From Purpureocillium takamizusanense (Eukaryota; Ascomycota; Sordariomycetes; Hypocreales; Ophiocordycipitaceae), in NCBI RefSeq assembly GCF_022605165.1, contig NC_063069.1, positions 5,332,001-5,396,000 on the forward strand: a DNA stretch of 64,000 nucleotides. The letters run 5' to 3'. The notes under the pieces were generated by a model, which searched no databases, was not told the origin of the DNA, and was given only the letters and a program-made list of their open reading frames with translations. Each line of letters starts with the position of its first letter. Position 1 is the stretch's first letter. Of this stretch, positions 40,118-52,800 are shown piece by piece. The translations under genes were made by a program, and so were the position numbers.

Positions 40118-42320
40118 TCACGCCTTTCCAGCCTCGCGGACCGACTGCATGAAGCGGTCTTCCGCCCCAACGTCGCCGATGGCTCGATTCGACGACTTGG
40201 GAGCATTTCCTTTGGCTATTACGGTCTTGATTTCGTCCGCCGTCTTGCTGCCCAGGAGCGCCATCTCGCGAGACAGAAGCACGGCCACCGCGGCGCGGAC
40301 AAGTACCGCATCGCCTTCGAATACGTATACATCCCACAAGCGGGCAGCTTCGTCGACGGCAAGATAGCCAGTAAAGAGGCTCGTGAAAAGATCGCCAAGA
40401 TAGAAATCGGGGTCCACGTCACCCATGGTCTTTGTGAGATAATCGAAGAGCGTGGTTGACTTGTGGCTGAGGGTTTGAAGGACAAGGTTGTACGCGGATA
40501 CCTGGGCGCCATGATCCGAGGTGAAAAAAGAGAGCGGTAGTGGTCGGTTAAGGACGTTGGCCAGGGCAATAAACGCAGCCTCCGGAGTCGGCAGGTTCAG
40601 CAGCAGAAGCGCAGCGATAGTCTGGGATGCGGTCAGTCAAGGCGGGTCAGTGCGAACGCGGCTGGCAACTCACGTGGCTGCCAGAAACGTAGCCGATGTC
40701 GTTTCTGTACATGGCGTACGCGCTGAGCACATCCACCAAAGCCTGGTGCAACGGGCCGCTGACTTCGAAGATGCGAAGGTCCCTCCACGTCCTCTCGCCT
40801 GCGTCTTTGCGAATCTGCGTAAACCATTTTGCCCTCTTCAGGTCCTCTGGGTCCCCCCTGTCGGCTTTGACGCGAACTTCGAGCTCATTAGCCCTCGCCA
40901 GCGCCGTCTTGAACGAGGCCTCGGTGAGCCCGAGCTCGTTGCCGATGGCCTGAGCCCAGACCTGACCGCGGCTGCGTGGGGCAATGCCCTTCCACCACAT
41001 GTCTCGCGTCCTCCTCTCCCGGATCGCCTCGTTCCAACGCGGGATGATGTCGTTTTCCCAAATCTGCATCGAACTCGCGGCATTGTTGTCTCTGGATTCC
41101 ACCTTGGACCGGCGAGCGGCTTCGCGGCGCTCGTCTGCTTTGGCGCTGGCGGCCACCATTCTCTGGTACTCCCTGAGATGGCGCCGCTCCTCGGCAGGGT
41201 CTTTGGGTGGCAACCAGGATGGCCTGGTCCGGCTAAGGACTGCCTCTTTTTCCTTGGAGATGGGCAGCGGGTCGACCATGATATTCGTGCGGCGTAGGGG
41301 TGGCAGCTCGGGCGTCGACGACTTGACGCGTTCCTTTTTATCGTAGAAGTAATCGACGGGCGGCTGGCTCGAATTCCACGTGTTTGGTCGTCCTGTTGCG
41401 GACGGTCGTCGCGCGTATTGTTCGACAATCTCGTCGGCATGCTCTTCGAGCTTCTCCGTGAGCGCCCTGGCCTCGGCACTGAGCTCGGCGTGGGCGGCAT
41501 TCCAGCTGAGGGCCCGATTCTTCAGAGGGCTAGGTGGAGGCTTATCGAGCCCGTCAGCCCTCCAGGAGGCCGGCCGCAGGCAACCTTGGGCCTGGGCAAC
41601 CGGCGGCGTGCCGTTTCCGACGCTCCGGACTCGCTCTTTGGGAGCGCGCTCAGGAGACGGTGAAAGTGAAGGAGCCCGGCTTGGGGGCCTTTCGCTGACG
41701 GGACGAGGAGATATGGGGACATTATCGAGAAAGATGCCGTCGGGGATGTCGTCGCCATCGTCTTCGTCGCACTCGTACTCGAGCTGTTGCGGCGTCTTGC
41801 GGTCCCGGTTGGCCTGCCAGCTGCCTCGCCTTGGTCTGGGCAAGAAGTTGGGATCTCGGGCACCGAGGGCCAGACCGGGACTAGAGCTCCGGTGCCGGCG
41901 AGCAATGGGGAGCGATGCCGTTGAGTGCCCCTTTGTCAGGATCAGCGAACGCGGGTCGGTCAGGCCGGAGGTGCTGGTACTCCTCGGATTGGAGGCGTAG
42001 AGGCTATTGTGCAGATTAGGGAAGGAACGTCGAGGCCGTGGCACTGGCCTTTTGTTGGCAGCGAGCTGTCTGGCCGAGGGTGCCGTCGGAGAGGGGCCGC
42101 GCCTGACAGAGACGTGTGATGGGCTCTTCAAAGTCGAATTATCGTCATCGAGGCCAATGTCTTCGAAGTGGCTGATGTCGGCCAGGACGCTGCCGTCGTC
42201 GCTATTGAGGGAGTGGAAGGAGGACGACTTGGAGCTCTTGGACGCCGTCATGCCAGGCGGAGAGCCGGGGCTCGACAGAATGGTAGTGGTGATGGAGGTC
42301 ATGCTCTGTTCGCGAATCAT
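40118..42320 (-). CDS. TBC-domain Rab GTPase-activating protein (716 aa, 2 exons)
   Basis: Exons 40674-42320 and 40621-40118; the 52-nt intron (GTGAGT..CAG) joins GYVSGSH to TIAALLLLNLP in phase 0. The N-terminal ~420 residues are disordered and Ser/Pro/Arg-rich. The TBC domain runs from about residue 430 to 690: WWKGIAPRSRGQVWAQAIGN, the arginine-finger region IRKDAGERTW with Arg510, GPLHQALVDVLSAYAMYR, then GYVSG at 543-547, and VDPDFYLGDLFTSLFTGYLAVDEAARLWDVYVFEGD. The protein would speed GTP hydrolysis on a Rab in membrane traffic. The glutamine finger normally found in YVQG is Ser546 here. Closest architecture is TBC1D12/14-like, but the Rab partner is unknown. The start at 42320 is the first good ATG; the frame before it is low-complexity. 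Confidence 0.9.
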
Positions 42321-43209
42321 GGCTGTGTATGGCTGCTGCTGTAGTGCCGAAGGTGCATTGCCAGAGGCTTGCAGAGAGATCTAGCTGGACGCCACGCTTC
42401 CCTTGCCTGCGTGGGTGCTGCAGGGGCGGCGGGCGGCGTGGGGCGGGCGTGCTGTCGCGTGTTCGAGAACGAGGGGCTGATGCTATTCGGGACGACGTCG
42501 TCGATATCGGCAATGGAGACTGGAGATATGCCCACGCGCGATGCAAATGGCCAGGAGACGCCAGAACCGCGGCCGGCACGCGATCGGGGTAGGAACGTGG
42601 AAGAGGACGCTGGCCGAGTATAAGTTTGGCTGTTGGGCGGAGACGGAGACACTTTGGGCGGCGTCAGCGGGCGTCGATGGCTGAAACGGCGGCAACGATT
42701 GAATGCCCCTTTCGACGAGCGATGGTGAGAAACGGCACGGAAGAAGAAAGCGCGCAAAAATGGTCGGCAGCACCAAAAAGTCGTAGCGTCGACGGGGTCT
42801 AGTTTTGAACGAACGAACGAACGAAGGGAATGGAATGTAACAGCAAGGTCGATTGAGACGTGTTGGGCGGAGTAATAAGGGGGTACGTAGCGGCAGGCGG
42901 GGGGAAGGAAACAAGAGAAGAGAGGGTGAGGAGGACCAAAGAAGCGGTCGGCCTCGAGCGAGAGACGTGATGATGACGAAGGACGAACAAACAAATAGGA
43001 AAAGGAGAGGACGGGGGGCCAAGTGGGTGGTGAATGGGAAACAGAGCGGCAGAGGAGGTGGGAGGCAGGGTGGAGGGCGAGGTCGAGGAGGAGATGGGAT
43101 GATGGGATGGATAGATAGGCTTGCCCGATGGACAATCCAATCCTGCCAGGGGCCTGCCCTGGTTGAGGCGGCCGCCCGCCGTCTGTTTGGTGGGTGCCCT
43201 GCTGTACGG

Positions 43210-43231
43210 AGTACCTCGCCCAGGAGGTACT
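43210..43231. repeat. Inverted repeat, 8-base arms
   Basis: AGTACCTC (43210-43217) and GAGGTACT (43224-43231) are perfect reverse complements around a 6-base loop. It belongs to the TACC/GGTA-type motifs scattered in the gene-free parts. Confidence 0.7.
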
Positions 43232-43900
43232 AACTTGATGGTTGGAGGATCCATCCATCATCCATGGAGGAGGTGGAGGGAGCCGGGCTGTGGATGGCGG
43301 GCCCGTTCAGGGCAGTTCACCACTCCGCTGCATTGCTCCAGGGCTAAAACGATGGATGTGCTGCGGGCCGGTTGCAGCACCGCTGGGGCGCCAAAGTTAT
43401 TAGCACCCGCCCGACCTCACCTCCTCCGATCATGAATGGAAGCCTCCTATCCACCGCCCGGGTGAGGTCGGGCCCACTAATAATTGATCCTCAGTGCGCA
43501 GTTCTTCCCAGGTTCCAGTTTGCCAGTGCAAGGCGGGCGTCCCGTCTGCTCGATCTACTACCAAGCCCGTGCTAGGTTGGCGCATGGCCCGACCGAAGCT
43601 TGTCCCGACTGAGCTGCTCGCGGTCGAGGCGCGCGCCAAATCGAATTGAATTTTTGGCCGTCGATGCAGACCGGCCGCAGCACATGCCAAAGCGTCGTCC
43701 TTCGTCCCCTCCAACAACTTACAGGCGGAACCAGGCCCAGCGTGGTGCCTCCTCCCTGCGAGGCGCAGCCAAGCAACGGAGGGCGGCCAGCGCACATCGG
43801 GCTTACAGTACTTCGTAGTACGTTAATAACCAGGATGCTGGACCAAGGCACCTGGCGGATTGGTAATTGGAAACTGAGGTACCCTATTGTCCCCGCCGCC

Positions 43901-43925
43901 GTTGTTGTTGTTGTTGTTGTTGTTG
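43901..43925. repeat. GTT trinucleotide tract
   Basis: Eight GTT units, non-genic. Confidence 0.9.
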
Positions 43926-45172
43926 GCCGCGGCGTGTCCTGCTGCTTCCTCATCCCGTCGGTCGACTCTCGGTCTCCACCGTCTTGTCTTCTTCTTCCCG
44001 CCCATCCCGGGCCCCTTGCCTCTGCCGAACCAGGCCCAGGATGGCGGCGTCTTGATTTGGTCGGCGAGGTACCGCTGCAACGTTGGTACCCGTACAAAGC
44101 ACTAACCTGATAACTCTCACACATCAGTGCGCTAACACAACAGCAGCCACCTGACGATGGGCTGTTGACGTGCAGGGCCTGTTCGCCCTGAGTCCAGCCA
44201 GCGTTTCCGCGCCAGGGTTCGTCTCAATCAGCCACATCGTCGATCGCATCCCTCCCACAGACACGCCTGCCTCCCCGCGGAACGTCATAAAGTACGCACA
44301 ATGCCTACGTACGTTCGCGCGACCCTGTGAATGCGCCATTCCAGTCGCGATTGTTCGCCCCGACGCGTAACAATGAGACGGACGCGAGCCCGCTGGCGGC
44401 GCAGCCCAGGGACTGAGACATTGTCGTACTGCTTTGTGCACACGTACGTACTACGTACCGACGTAAATGAGTCCCTGTCGTCGTCCTGTGAATCGCCCGC
44501 TCGTGGCGTGACCGCTGTCGCAGCCCCAAACCTGACACTGGTCCATCCGTCCAAGCCCCTTGTTTCCCCTGTCCAGCGATGGGGCGCTTCTTGAGCAGCC
44601 GCACAGACCGATGCCGTCTCATCTGCGCCTCCGTCGGCACTCCCGTCGACTCAACTTTCTGCGAGGGGCACCCGCCGGGCAACCCGTATACTATCTGTTT
44701 ACAATACACGAGTACTGTACCTCTTCGTTTGTACTTCGCCCTCGTGCGCAGGAAAAAAAAACCACCGCCTAGAAACGCCCAGTGCTGGTGTGGGACGCGA
44801 TCGACTGGGGCGCCCCTCATCAGCCTGAAGTCTCGGACGAACCCAAATGGGGGGCCGTTCCGCTCCACTCCGTTGCTGGTGCCGCCAGATCGATCGCGAG
44901 TGCCAATGCATCCATCCTCAGCTTGTCTGTGTCGTCCATGGTGTCACAGAAGGCGTGCCACTGCCGCAGCCGCCTGCCCAGCCTTGCTTGCCTCGACGTC
45001 CCAGGCCTTCCCCCAGCTCCAAGCCGGCTCGCTCAGTCACGTTTGTTTGCGGAGGTTGACGCTGTCGTGTGTCCAGGCTTTTTGTCTTTCCATGCCACCC
45101 ATTCTATGGTATCTACATTACAGAAAGGTGCTATCATGAACCCTCTACATGTCTGCGGCCACGCTCTTCGCC

Positions 45173-46950
45173 TTACATCCGCTCGCGTCTCCGAGGTGCG
45201 GCCCGAATAATGTCGTCTACCCTGAGCAGTAACTGTGTGCCTGTTAGTCTTGATCATCTCCATCGCGTTCGGCATGTCTCTTACCTCGGCGGCCTCGCTG
45301 GCCGATGAAACAACCGCCTTCTTCAGCTTGTAGCTCTCGATCACGCCCAGGTCGCGCATGTCGGCGATGCCACCCCCTGGCGTCATGAGGTCCAGTCCGT
45401 ACGTCGTCAGGCCGTCGTAAATGGCCTTGCGGAGGCGGGCCACCAGGTCGCCCGAGTCCAGGCCCGCGTTGTCAGCTAGAATCGTAGGCAGTTGTCGCAG
45501 CGCTACCGCGAAGCTCGATACGGCCATCTGCTTCTTGCCCTCGATCCGCGTGGCTGCGCCTTCGACCGCCTTGGCCATGACCATCTCGCCGCACCCGCCG
45601 CCCAGCGTCGTCCTCGGTTCCAGCACCGTCTGCGACAGCACCGCCAGCGCATCGTGCAAGCTGCGCTCCGCCTCATCCAGCAGCTGTTCGGTCGCGCCGC
45701 GCAGCACAATCGTGCACGCCTCACCAGCCGAAACACCCGAAAACTTGATCAGTGTGTCCTCGCCAATAATGACCTCCTCAATCAGGTCGCATTGACCCAG
45801 CTTGACCTGCTCCGGGTGGTCAAACGTCGACGCAATCTCGCCGCCAGTGACAAGCGCCAAGCGCTCAATGCCGTCAAAGTCGGCGTGCTCGATAGACATG
45901 ATACCCGCGTCCGTAAATAGCTGCTCGGGCCAGTTGTAAATGAGCTGTCGGTTGATGAAGCAGTTGATGCCGTGAGCCTTAATCTTGTCCACCTTGGCCT
46001 TCATCTTGTCCTTCTCCGCCTTCTCCAGCTCCGCCAGCTTGCTCGTCGACCCGACCTTGACGCGGGCACCAAAGATCTTGACCTTGTCCGTGTCCATCGA
46101 CGTATTCGCCACCAGAATCTTGGCCTTTTCTAGCCGCTTGGGCTGGTTCACACCGATCTTTTTGTCGAGGATGAAGCCCTCGTCCAGGTACGACTCGCTG
46201 AGCTTGCCTCCCGCCTTCTTGATAATCTGGATGTGGCTGAGGTCCGACGACTTCTTCAATCGGAGAACGGCGTCGCAGGCGAGCTGGGCAAAGTGGTCGC
46301 GGTCCTGGGCCAGGACCTTGGAGCTGAGCGTAGTGCGAGCAATGGAGAGCAGGTCTTTGCGGAAAGCCTCGGGGCTCTTGCTGTGGTCGACCGCCGACTC
46401 CTCAAGAGCCTTGAGCGCAGCCTTGCTGGCTATTCTGTAACCCTCAATAATTGTCTGGGGGTGAATCTTCTTGTCGACGAGCTTCTCGGCCTCGCGAAGC
46501 AGCTCAGCAGCCAGAACAGCCACGGACGTCGTGCCGTCGCCGACCTCGTCATCCTGCACCTTGGAAATGTTGACCAGGACCTTAGCGGCGGCGTTGTCGA
46601 GAGCGATGGACTTGAGAATCGTAGCACCGTCGTTTGTGACCATGATTTCGCCGGTCGAGCTGCGCATCGCCCATGTTAGGGGAGTGGAATGCGATGAGGG
46701 GTCTCACGAGGCGGTGGTAGAGGCCGACTTACGCAGACTGTAGGATCTTGTCCATGCCCTTGGGGCCCAAGGTACTCTTCACCAAATCGCCGACGGCGAT
46801 GGCGCCAACGAAGGCGGCGAGACGCGCATTCTCGCCCTTTTCCTCGGTCGTGCCCTCCTCGAAAATCTGCGTCGGCTGGAAAGACTAGCACGAAGGTTAG
46901 CAGCTCTGAGGACGCGGAGAGACTCAGGGGTAAAAGAAGCAGCATACCAT
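45173..46950 (-). CDS. cct2: T-complex chaperonin subunit beta, CCT2 (529 aa, 4 exons)
   Basis: Exons 46948-46950, 46733-46884, 45285-46659 and 45173-45232; introns of 63, 73 and 52 nt. Exon 1 codes only for the start Met (context GCCACCATGG on the minus strand), exon 2 begins [22 protein letters not shown], and the last exon gives [19 protein letters not shown], the conserved CCT-beta C-terminus. This subunit of the cytosolic TRiC/CCT ring folds actin, tubulin and WD40 proteins with ATP. The nucleotide site is intact: [24 protein letters not shown] with its catalytic Asp, and the late GGGCGEM and [10 protein letters not shown] motifs. Length equals the usual ~527 residues. It is divergent from eIF3b with 547 bp between start codons. 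Confidence 0.96.
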
Positions 46951-47497
46951 GGTGGCTTATGGGACGGCGTAAAAAGAGGGAGCGCAGTCTCAAAAGTCCT
47001 TGCGGTTGACGTTGTGCTGAAAGTTGACCCAAGGCTGCCGTTGCCGTCCGTGATTCCAGGAGCTATCTCGAGGCCCCTGCTGCTCCAACGCGGTGTACCT
47101 CAACCCCAAGGTAGCTGCAAAATCAACCCACCCCACCACCGTCAACGGGCCCACGTGACTTGCCCCTCGGCCGGAGAATTCGCGGGCCAGGAACATCGCT
47201 TCTCCGCCGCACACTTTGTGGGAATCTGAAGAACACCAAATTTGTGCAGCATCGGCCCCGACGACGTCGACCGCGCGATCCCAGCCCAGCTCTCCCTGCG
47301 CCGCTCCGTTGTCTCGTCCTCGACAACACGCGCAGTTTTCGGCTATTTTAGACTCGATCGTCTCGACTACGCGAGACTTTCCCCAGACACGACGCTGCGA
47401 CGTCCTCACAGTCGCGGCCTTCAAATTTCGACTTCGCCCAAGCGGGGCAATTTTCTGCACCCCTCCTTGAACGCCAAAGCGACAAAGACTGCCCAGC
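46951..47497. promoter_or_regulatory. Divergent promoter shared by CCT2 and eIF3b
   Basis: 547 bp separate the start codons of CCT2 (minus) and eIF3b (plus), two growth-coupled housekeeping genes, so co-regulation from a shared region is likely. The part next to eIF3b is rich in TCG/CGA words and carries pyrimidine stretches typical of housekeeping leaders. No named site is recognised. Confidence 0.55.
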
Positions 47498-49867
47498 ATG
47501 GCGCCGTCCTTCGACCACCTGCGCGAGGCCGACCTCGACGATGACGAGTTCAACGAGGATGAGATCGACATCTCAGATCTGCGAGAGAAATTCGAGGTGC
47601 AACTGGAGATGGGCTACGACACGTTCGTTGTGATCGATGGACTGCCCGAGGTTACGGAGGACCAGAAGCCCAAGCTGGTCAAGTTCTTGTTGAAGAAGCT
47701 CAACACGGTTGGAAAGACGCGGGAGGATTCGATATACATGCCCATGGGCGAAGATGGAAAGTCTCTTCGGTTAGTCCGAGACCCCACGAATGCTGCATCT
47801 AATGGAGCACTGTGCTAATGTGCCGACCGACAGCTTCGCTTTTGTCGAGTACTCATCCCCTGCCGAAGCCGCCGCTGCCACCCGCCAGCTCGACCTGGTT
47901 CCCCTCGACAAGAAGCATACCCTCCGTGTCAACAAGATGACCGATATCGAGCGCTATGGCGGTGAGGGCCGTGTCGACGAAAAGTACCATGCCCCCCACA
48001 TCGACGAGTTCGCTGAGAAGGAGCACCTTCGATGGTGGCTTAAGGACCCCTCGGGCCGCGGCCGGGACCAGTTCGTCATGTACCGCGGCGAGACGGTTGG
48101 TGTCTTCTGGAACAACGACCGTGAGCCGCCCGAGAACATCGTTGATCGCCAGCACTGGACCGAGACCTTCCTCCAGTGGTCTCCCCTCGGCACATACCTG
48201 ACCTCTATCCACGCTCAGGGTGTTCAGCTCTGGGGTGGCCAGTCTTGGTCGAGACAAGCGCGTTTCGCGCACCCTTTCGTCAACCTGGTCGCTTTTTCTC
48301 CCACCGAAAGGTACCTCGTCACTTGGTCTAACAGGCCTATTTCGATCCCTGACTCTGGCCACCCGTCTCTCTCGATTGACGATGACGGCAAGAACTACGT
48401 CATCTGGGACATTGCGACGGGCACTCCTCTGCGTTCTTTCGCCAACCTGGATCTCCCTAAGCCCGAGGAGGGCAAGCCTCAGCCTAAGCTGCAGTGGCCC
48501 GCCTTCAAGTGGTCAGCCGACGACAAGTACGTCGCCCGTCTGAACCAGGGCTCTTCCATCTCCGTCTACGAGCTGCCGCGGATGAACCTCGTCGACAAGA
48601 CGAGCATCAAGATCGAGGGTGTCATGGACTTTGACTGGGCACCTGCGACGCCCCAGCGCGACGGCGTCAAGTCGTACGAGCAGCTCATCTGCTTCTGGAC
48701 CCCCGAGCTTGGCAGCAACCCGGCCAAAGTCGGCCTCATGAGCATCCCCTCGAAGGAGATTGTCCGAACCCTCAACCTCTTCAGCGTCAGCGATGTCAAG
48801 CTGCATTGGCAGTCCGATGCCACCTACCTCTGCGTCAAGGTCGACCGCCACTCCAAGTCCAAGAAGTCGCAGGCCACAACGCTGGAGATCTTCCGTGTCA
48901 AGGAGAAGGGCGTGCCCGTCGAGGTTGTTGACACCATCAAGGACACCGTCATCAACTTTGCCTGGGAGCCCAAGGGCGACCGCTTCGCCATCATCACCAC
49001 AACAGAGCCCGTGGGCGTGACCGCCGTGCCACCCAAGACGGCGGTTGCCTTCTTCTGCCCAGAGAAGACCAAGGGCCCCATTGCCGGCAACTTCAAGCAT
49101 CTCCGGACGCTGGAGAAGAAGAACAGCAACGCCATCTACTGGTCGCCGCGGGGACGGTTCGTCGTCATTGCGACCATTGCCAACCAGCAGAGCTCCGACC
49201 TTGACTTCTTTGACCTCGACTTTGAGGGCGAGAAGCCCGAGTCAGACAAGGACCTCACTGCCAACCTGCAGTTGATGAACACGGCAGATCACTACGGCAT
49301 CACGGACCTGGAGTGGGACCCGTCGGGCCGATTCGTGGCCACCTGGGCGTCCGCGTGGAAGCACTCGGTAAGTCATGGCCCAACGCGCCCGCGAGGCTTG
49401 TTTTGGTTGGCGCTAACAAACGGCAGATGGAGAATGGCTACCACATTTACGACTTCAAGGGCGAAGCGCTGCGCGAGGAGCCCATTGACAAGTTCAAGCA
49501 GTTCCAGTGGCGGCCGCGCCCAGCCACGCTGCTGACCAAGGAGGAGCAGAAGCAGATCCGCAAGAACCTGCGTGAGTACAGCCGGGTATTTGAACAGGAG
49601 GACGCGGACCGCGGAGCGTCTGCGGACCTGGCGGTGGTGGAGGCACGCCGGCGCATGCTGGAGGAGTGGCATGCCTGGCGCGCCGAGGTGGAGGAGGACT
49701 TGGCAGAGGAGCGGGCAGCGCTCGGCCTGCCGGCAGACCCGCACGCGGCGCTGCTCGAGGCGAAGACGAAGGAGATGCAAGGCTCGGGATCGGGTGCCGA
49801 GAAGGACAGGGTCATCGAGGAGATTGTGGAAGACGTGTTGGAGGAGAGCGAGGAGGTGCTCGGATAG
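47498..49867 (+). CDS. prt1: Translation initiation factor eIF3 subunit b, PRT1 (748 aa, 3 exons)
   Basis: Exons 47498-47769, 47834-49367 and 49427-49867; introns of 64 and 59 nt rejoin as [12 protein letters not shown] (inside the RRM) and [14 protein letters not shown]. It is the core scaffold of eIF3 on the 40S subunit. Seen in order: an acidic N-terminus ([17 protein letters not shown]), an RRM at about residues 40-125 ([19 protein letters not shown]), a nine-blade beta-propeller (for example [75 protein letters not shown]), then a C-terminal helical tail ([27 protein letters not shown]) that binds eIF3i/g. Length is normal for fungi (~740). A possible AATAAA polyadenylation signal lies 71 nt past the stop. 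Confidence 0.97.
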
Positions 49868-52800
49868 AGGCGGGCGGCTTACAGCGTCTTTGCATGATGA
49901 CACTCACCGGGGTTGCATTTCGGTTGTACTGGTAAAAAATAAAGTAGTCGGTAAGACTAGGAGCACTAGGGCTCCAAAATGACATTACAACGAACGAGAT
50001 GCCGTGGTTTTAATTTTTATATCATTTTGTTCACAGGGTTTGGTTGCTTTGTGATTTTACGGTGACGGGGGTCCGTGGCAGAGGGATGGATAGAGTCGCG
50101 TGTGTTTCGGCACCGCGCGAAGTGATGGCCAACGCATCCTCGTCAATGGCATTGACCTGGTGAGGGGGGTCTCAGATTTTTGATTTCTGAGTTTAATACA
50201 GCGAAATGGGCACTGTTAATGCTCCGTAGACATGGTGCGGTTCCAATGCCCGGCGCGGCGCAGCCAAGGAAGGGGCAGTGGGTTCAACTGGGGTTTGGGG
50301 CTTCCGACTGCATTACCAACCGCAGCTGACTTGGGTGCTGCTGTACGCACGCGCTCGTGCTGGACGGTGACTACAAACAGGACCGCACGAGGTAGATCAA
50401 CTACTACGGACAGGTAGAGCAAGGGTACTCTTAGCGGAGATGGACACCACTAGATGAATGATGTTTTCCCCCGTCATCGTACGTTGGTCTCCCTAGCCAT
50501 CGGCGATGTTTTGACGTTTCGAAGCAGTCCAGGAACGCACGTACTAAAACGTACTGTACTGACTTACTAATGTAACTTTGATCCATGTGAGTGAGGGGAC
50601 GGGACGGGACGGGATAAGACGGCGGGACAGGCAGGACAGAATGCGGATGGTTGTGGTTGTGGTGGTGGTGGCGGCGGCGGCGGCGAGGGCTGTTTCGTTT
50701 CACGCGGACAGACGGTTCGGCATCCGGGGCTGCCCGCTGTCTCAGCGGTCGTACCTGTCACTGCTTTAGTAATGTCAGTACCTTGCTGAACCAAGCACGG
50801 GCAGTGCAACGGCCCAGCCGGACGGGCGTGGCGCGCACAGGCGGCGGCGCACAGGCACGGCGAGAGAGGCAGAACAGACGGACGGACGGACAGAGACGGG
50901 CGGGCCGAAGGGGGCCTGGTGGTGCTGGTACTATTATAACTACTGGGCGAGCAATAAGGAGGCTGGGTGATGACGACGCAAACTTTACCAACAAGTCACT
51001 AGGTACGTACGAAACGAAGTACTATATGTGTTGATGCCATGCGCGACGGACGCATCCCTTCTAAACATGAATCTTGCTCAACCAGATTACTTACCAGAGC
51101 GTCAAACAAGCTCACCACCTCGTGAGTGAGTGCTTCATTAGTACCTGCTCGATCAATGGAGCATGACTATAGATAGCATGTAGCGGACGGGAGGGGGTCC
51201 CCCTCGGCCGGGACGAAGCGAGGCGAGCCACGAGGGTCTCTCGCCATGCGATCAACTTGGTACCCGTCGCTCATGCGTGCTCCGTACCTACTAAAAGCCA
51301 GGTCCCCGGGTGCATCAATGCGCTCGCGCTGCCCATGGCTGGAGCCTGGGAGAAACGGGGCGGGGGGCCACTGCACCACCACAGCAACCCGCCTTTTGAT
51401 GTGTACGAAGCACGACGTACGAAGTACGAAGCAGGTGCTCCGAACGTAGTTAGGTAGGTGTAGGTCGCCGCTCCGCGGATCATGCACTATGCCCGCCGTG
51501 GTGTCTGTGTAGGTACGGGAGCAGGGACGAGAAGCGGAAAGATTTTTTTTTTTCGTTTTTTTCCACACCTCTTCTTTTCCTTCTTCTCTACTCGCCCCCC
51601 TTGGTCTTGTCTGTGCGGCGGCGGCGCGGCGGAGGGCCCGGTTGGACCTGTTCGTGAGCAGAGAGAACTCGTCATAATCTTGTAAACGAGTGTTCCGAAA
51701 GCGAGCGCCTTTCGTCATGTCATGGGTAGATGGCTTTTCTTCTTCTTCTTCTGGATTACGCGGCTAGGTTCTACATCCTTACAAAGCACACACTGTACGA
51801 TATACTTGTAACCAGCGGGACACCTTGAGGACAAGGGGGCTGCTTGCGGTGCCCAGCCGCCACCGCCGCCACGCTTTTTCCAAGGTAAATAAATAGTAGG
51901 CAATCAAGAAATAAATAAAACGTTTACGTGGGCTTGCGGTACGTGACGTGGTACCAAGGAGGGATCCATAGATAGGTACCTTACGTATGCTCCTGCTGCT
52001 GCTGCTGCTTGGAATTTGTTGGTGGTGCCGGATCGCGGTCGCGTCGTGGGCACGGGGCACTCCCGGGGCTTGCAGGAATGGGCGGACGCCACGCCGTGGA
52101 CGTGATGAGTGTGCATGGATGGGATGCGATGGCGACAAGGGCGAGTGCCGTGCTGAAAGTGGGTGGGTGTGGGCGACAGAACATTCGCTGCTTGACCACG
52201 ACGCTGCGAGCGCGTGCATCAAGCCGGCAGCACGCCATTGCGCCAGGGCTGAATGGTGGGGGATCGAGGGGACAGGGCGGGAGTAGGTTGGATCAGAGGA
52301 GGACGAGCGAGCTCTCTGTCCGTCTGGCCATCCACCGTTGGGCCGTTGATGTTGCTCGTCTTCCGACGGTCAGGAGTACGTGCCTTGATAAGCACCCTGT
52401 TTACTTACGGCTCGGGTGCCGTATGGGGCGTAAACCATCCCATCTCCCGGCGGCCAGCCCTGCAAAATCCCCGTCTCAGGCACGAATCTCGTGCGAGGGA
52501 GAGACGGAGCAATACTAATCCTGCGTGATGCAGCAAAGCAAGTCGTGTAAGGTAGTAGTACCTACCTACCCAGGTACCTTAGGCAGCTTAGGTACCCGCA
52601 TCACAGTGCGGCGTGGCACCCAATACCCCGCTCCGTCCGCCATTCCAGCACTTCCCGCCCCCTCGGCCTGCTCCTCCACGCAACCGCTGCAGGTGGGCGC
52701 ACGGCGGTGTCAGAGCATCTGCAAGGCGCATGAACAGTGCGAAGAGTGCTCCGTGCGAGGTACCAACAGCGTCCATGCCGGATGGGCACCACCATCCTGG

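Larger units (their letters stand above)
42321..45172. other. Gene-free region between the TBC gene and CCT2
   Basis: 2.85 kb. The first part is the TBC promoter or leader, purine-rich on the plus strand (42850-43110). It contains a hairpin with 8-base arms at 43210-43231, a GTT tract at 43901-43925 and TACGTA-rich words near 44440-44465. A 314-codon minus frame (42317-43261) is low-complexity and not accepted. Confidence 0.55.

Noticed and set aside
42317..43261. 314-codon minus frame overlapping the TBC start
   Set aside because: Ser/Pro/Arg-rich low complexity from a purine-rich leader; the TBC frame itself starts properly at 42320.
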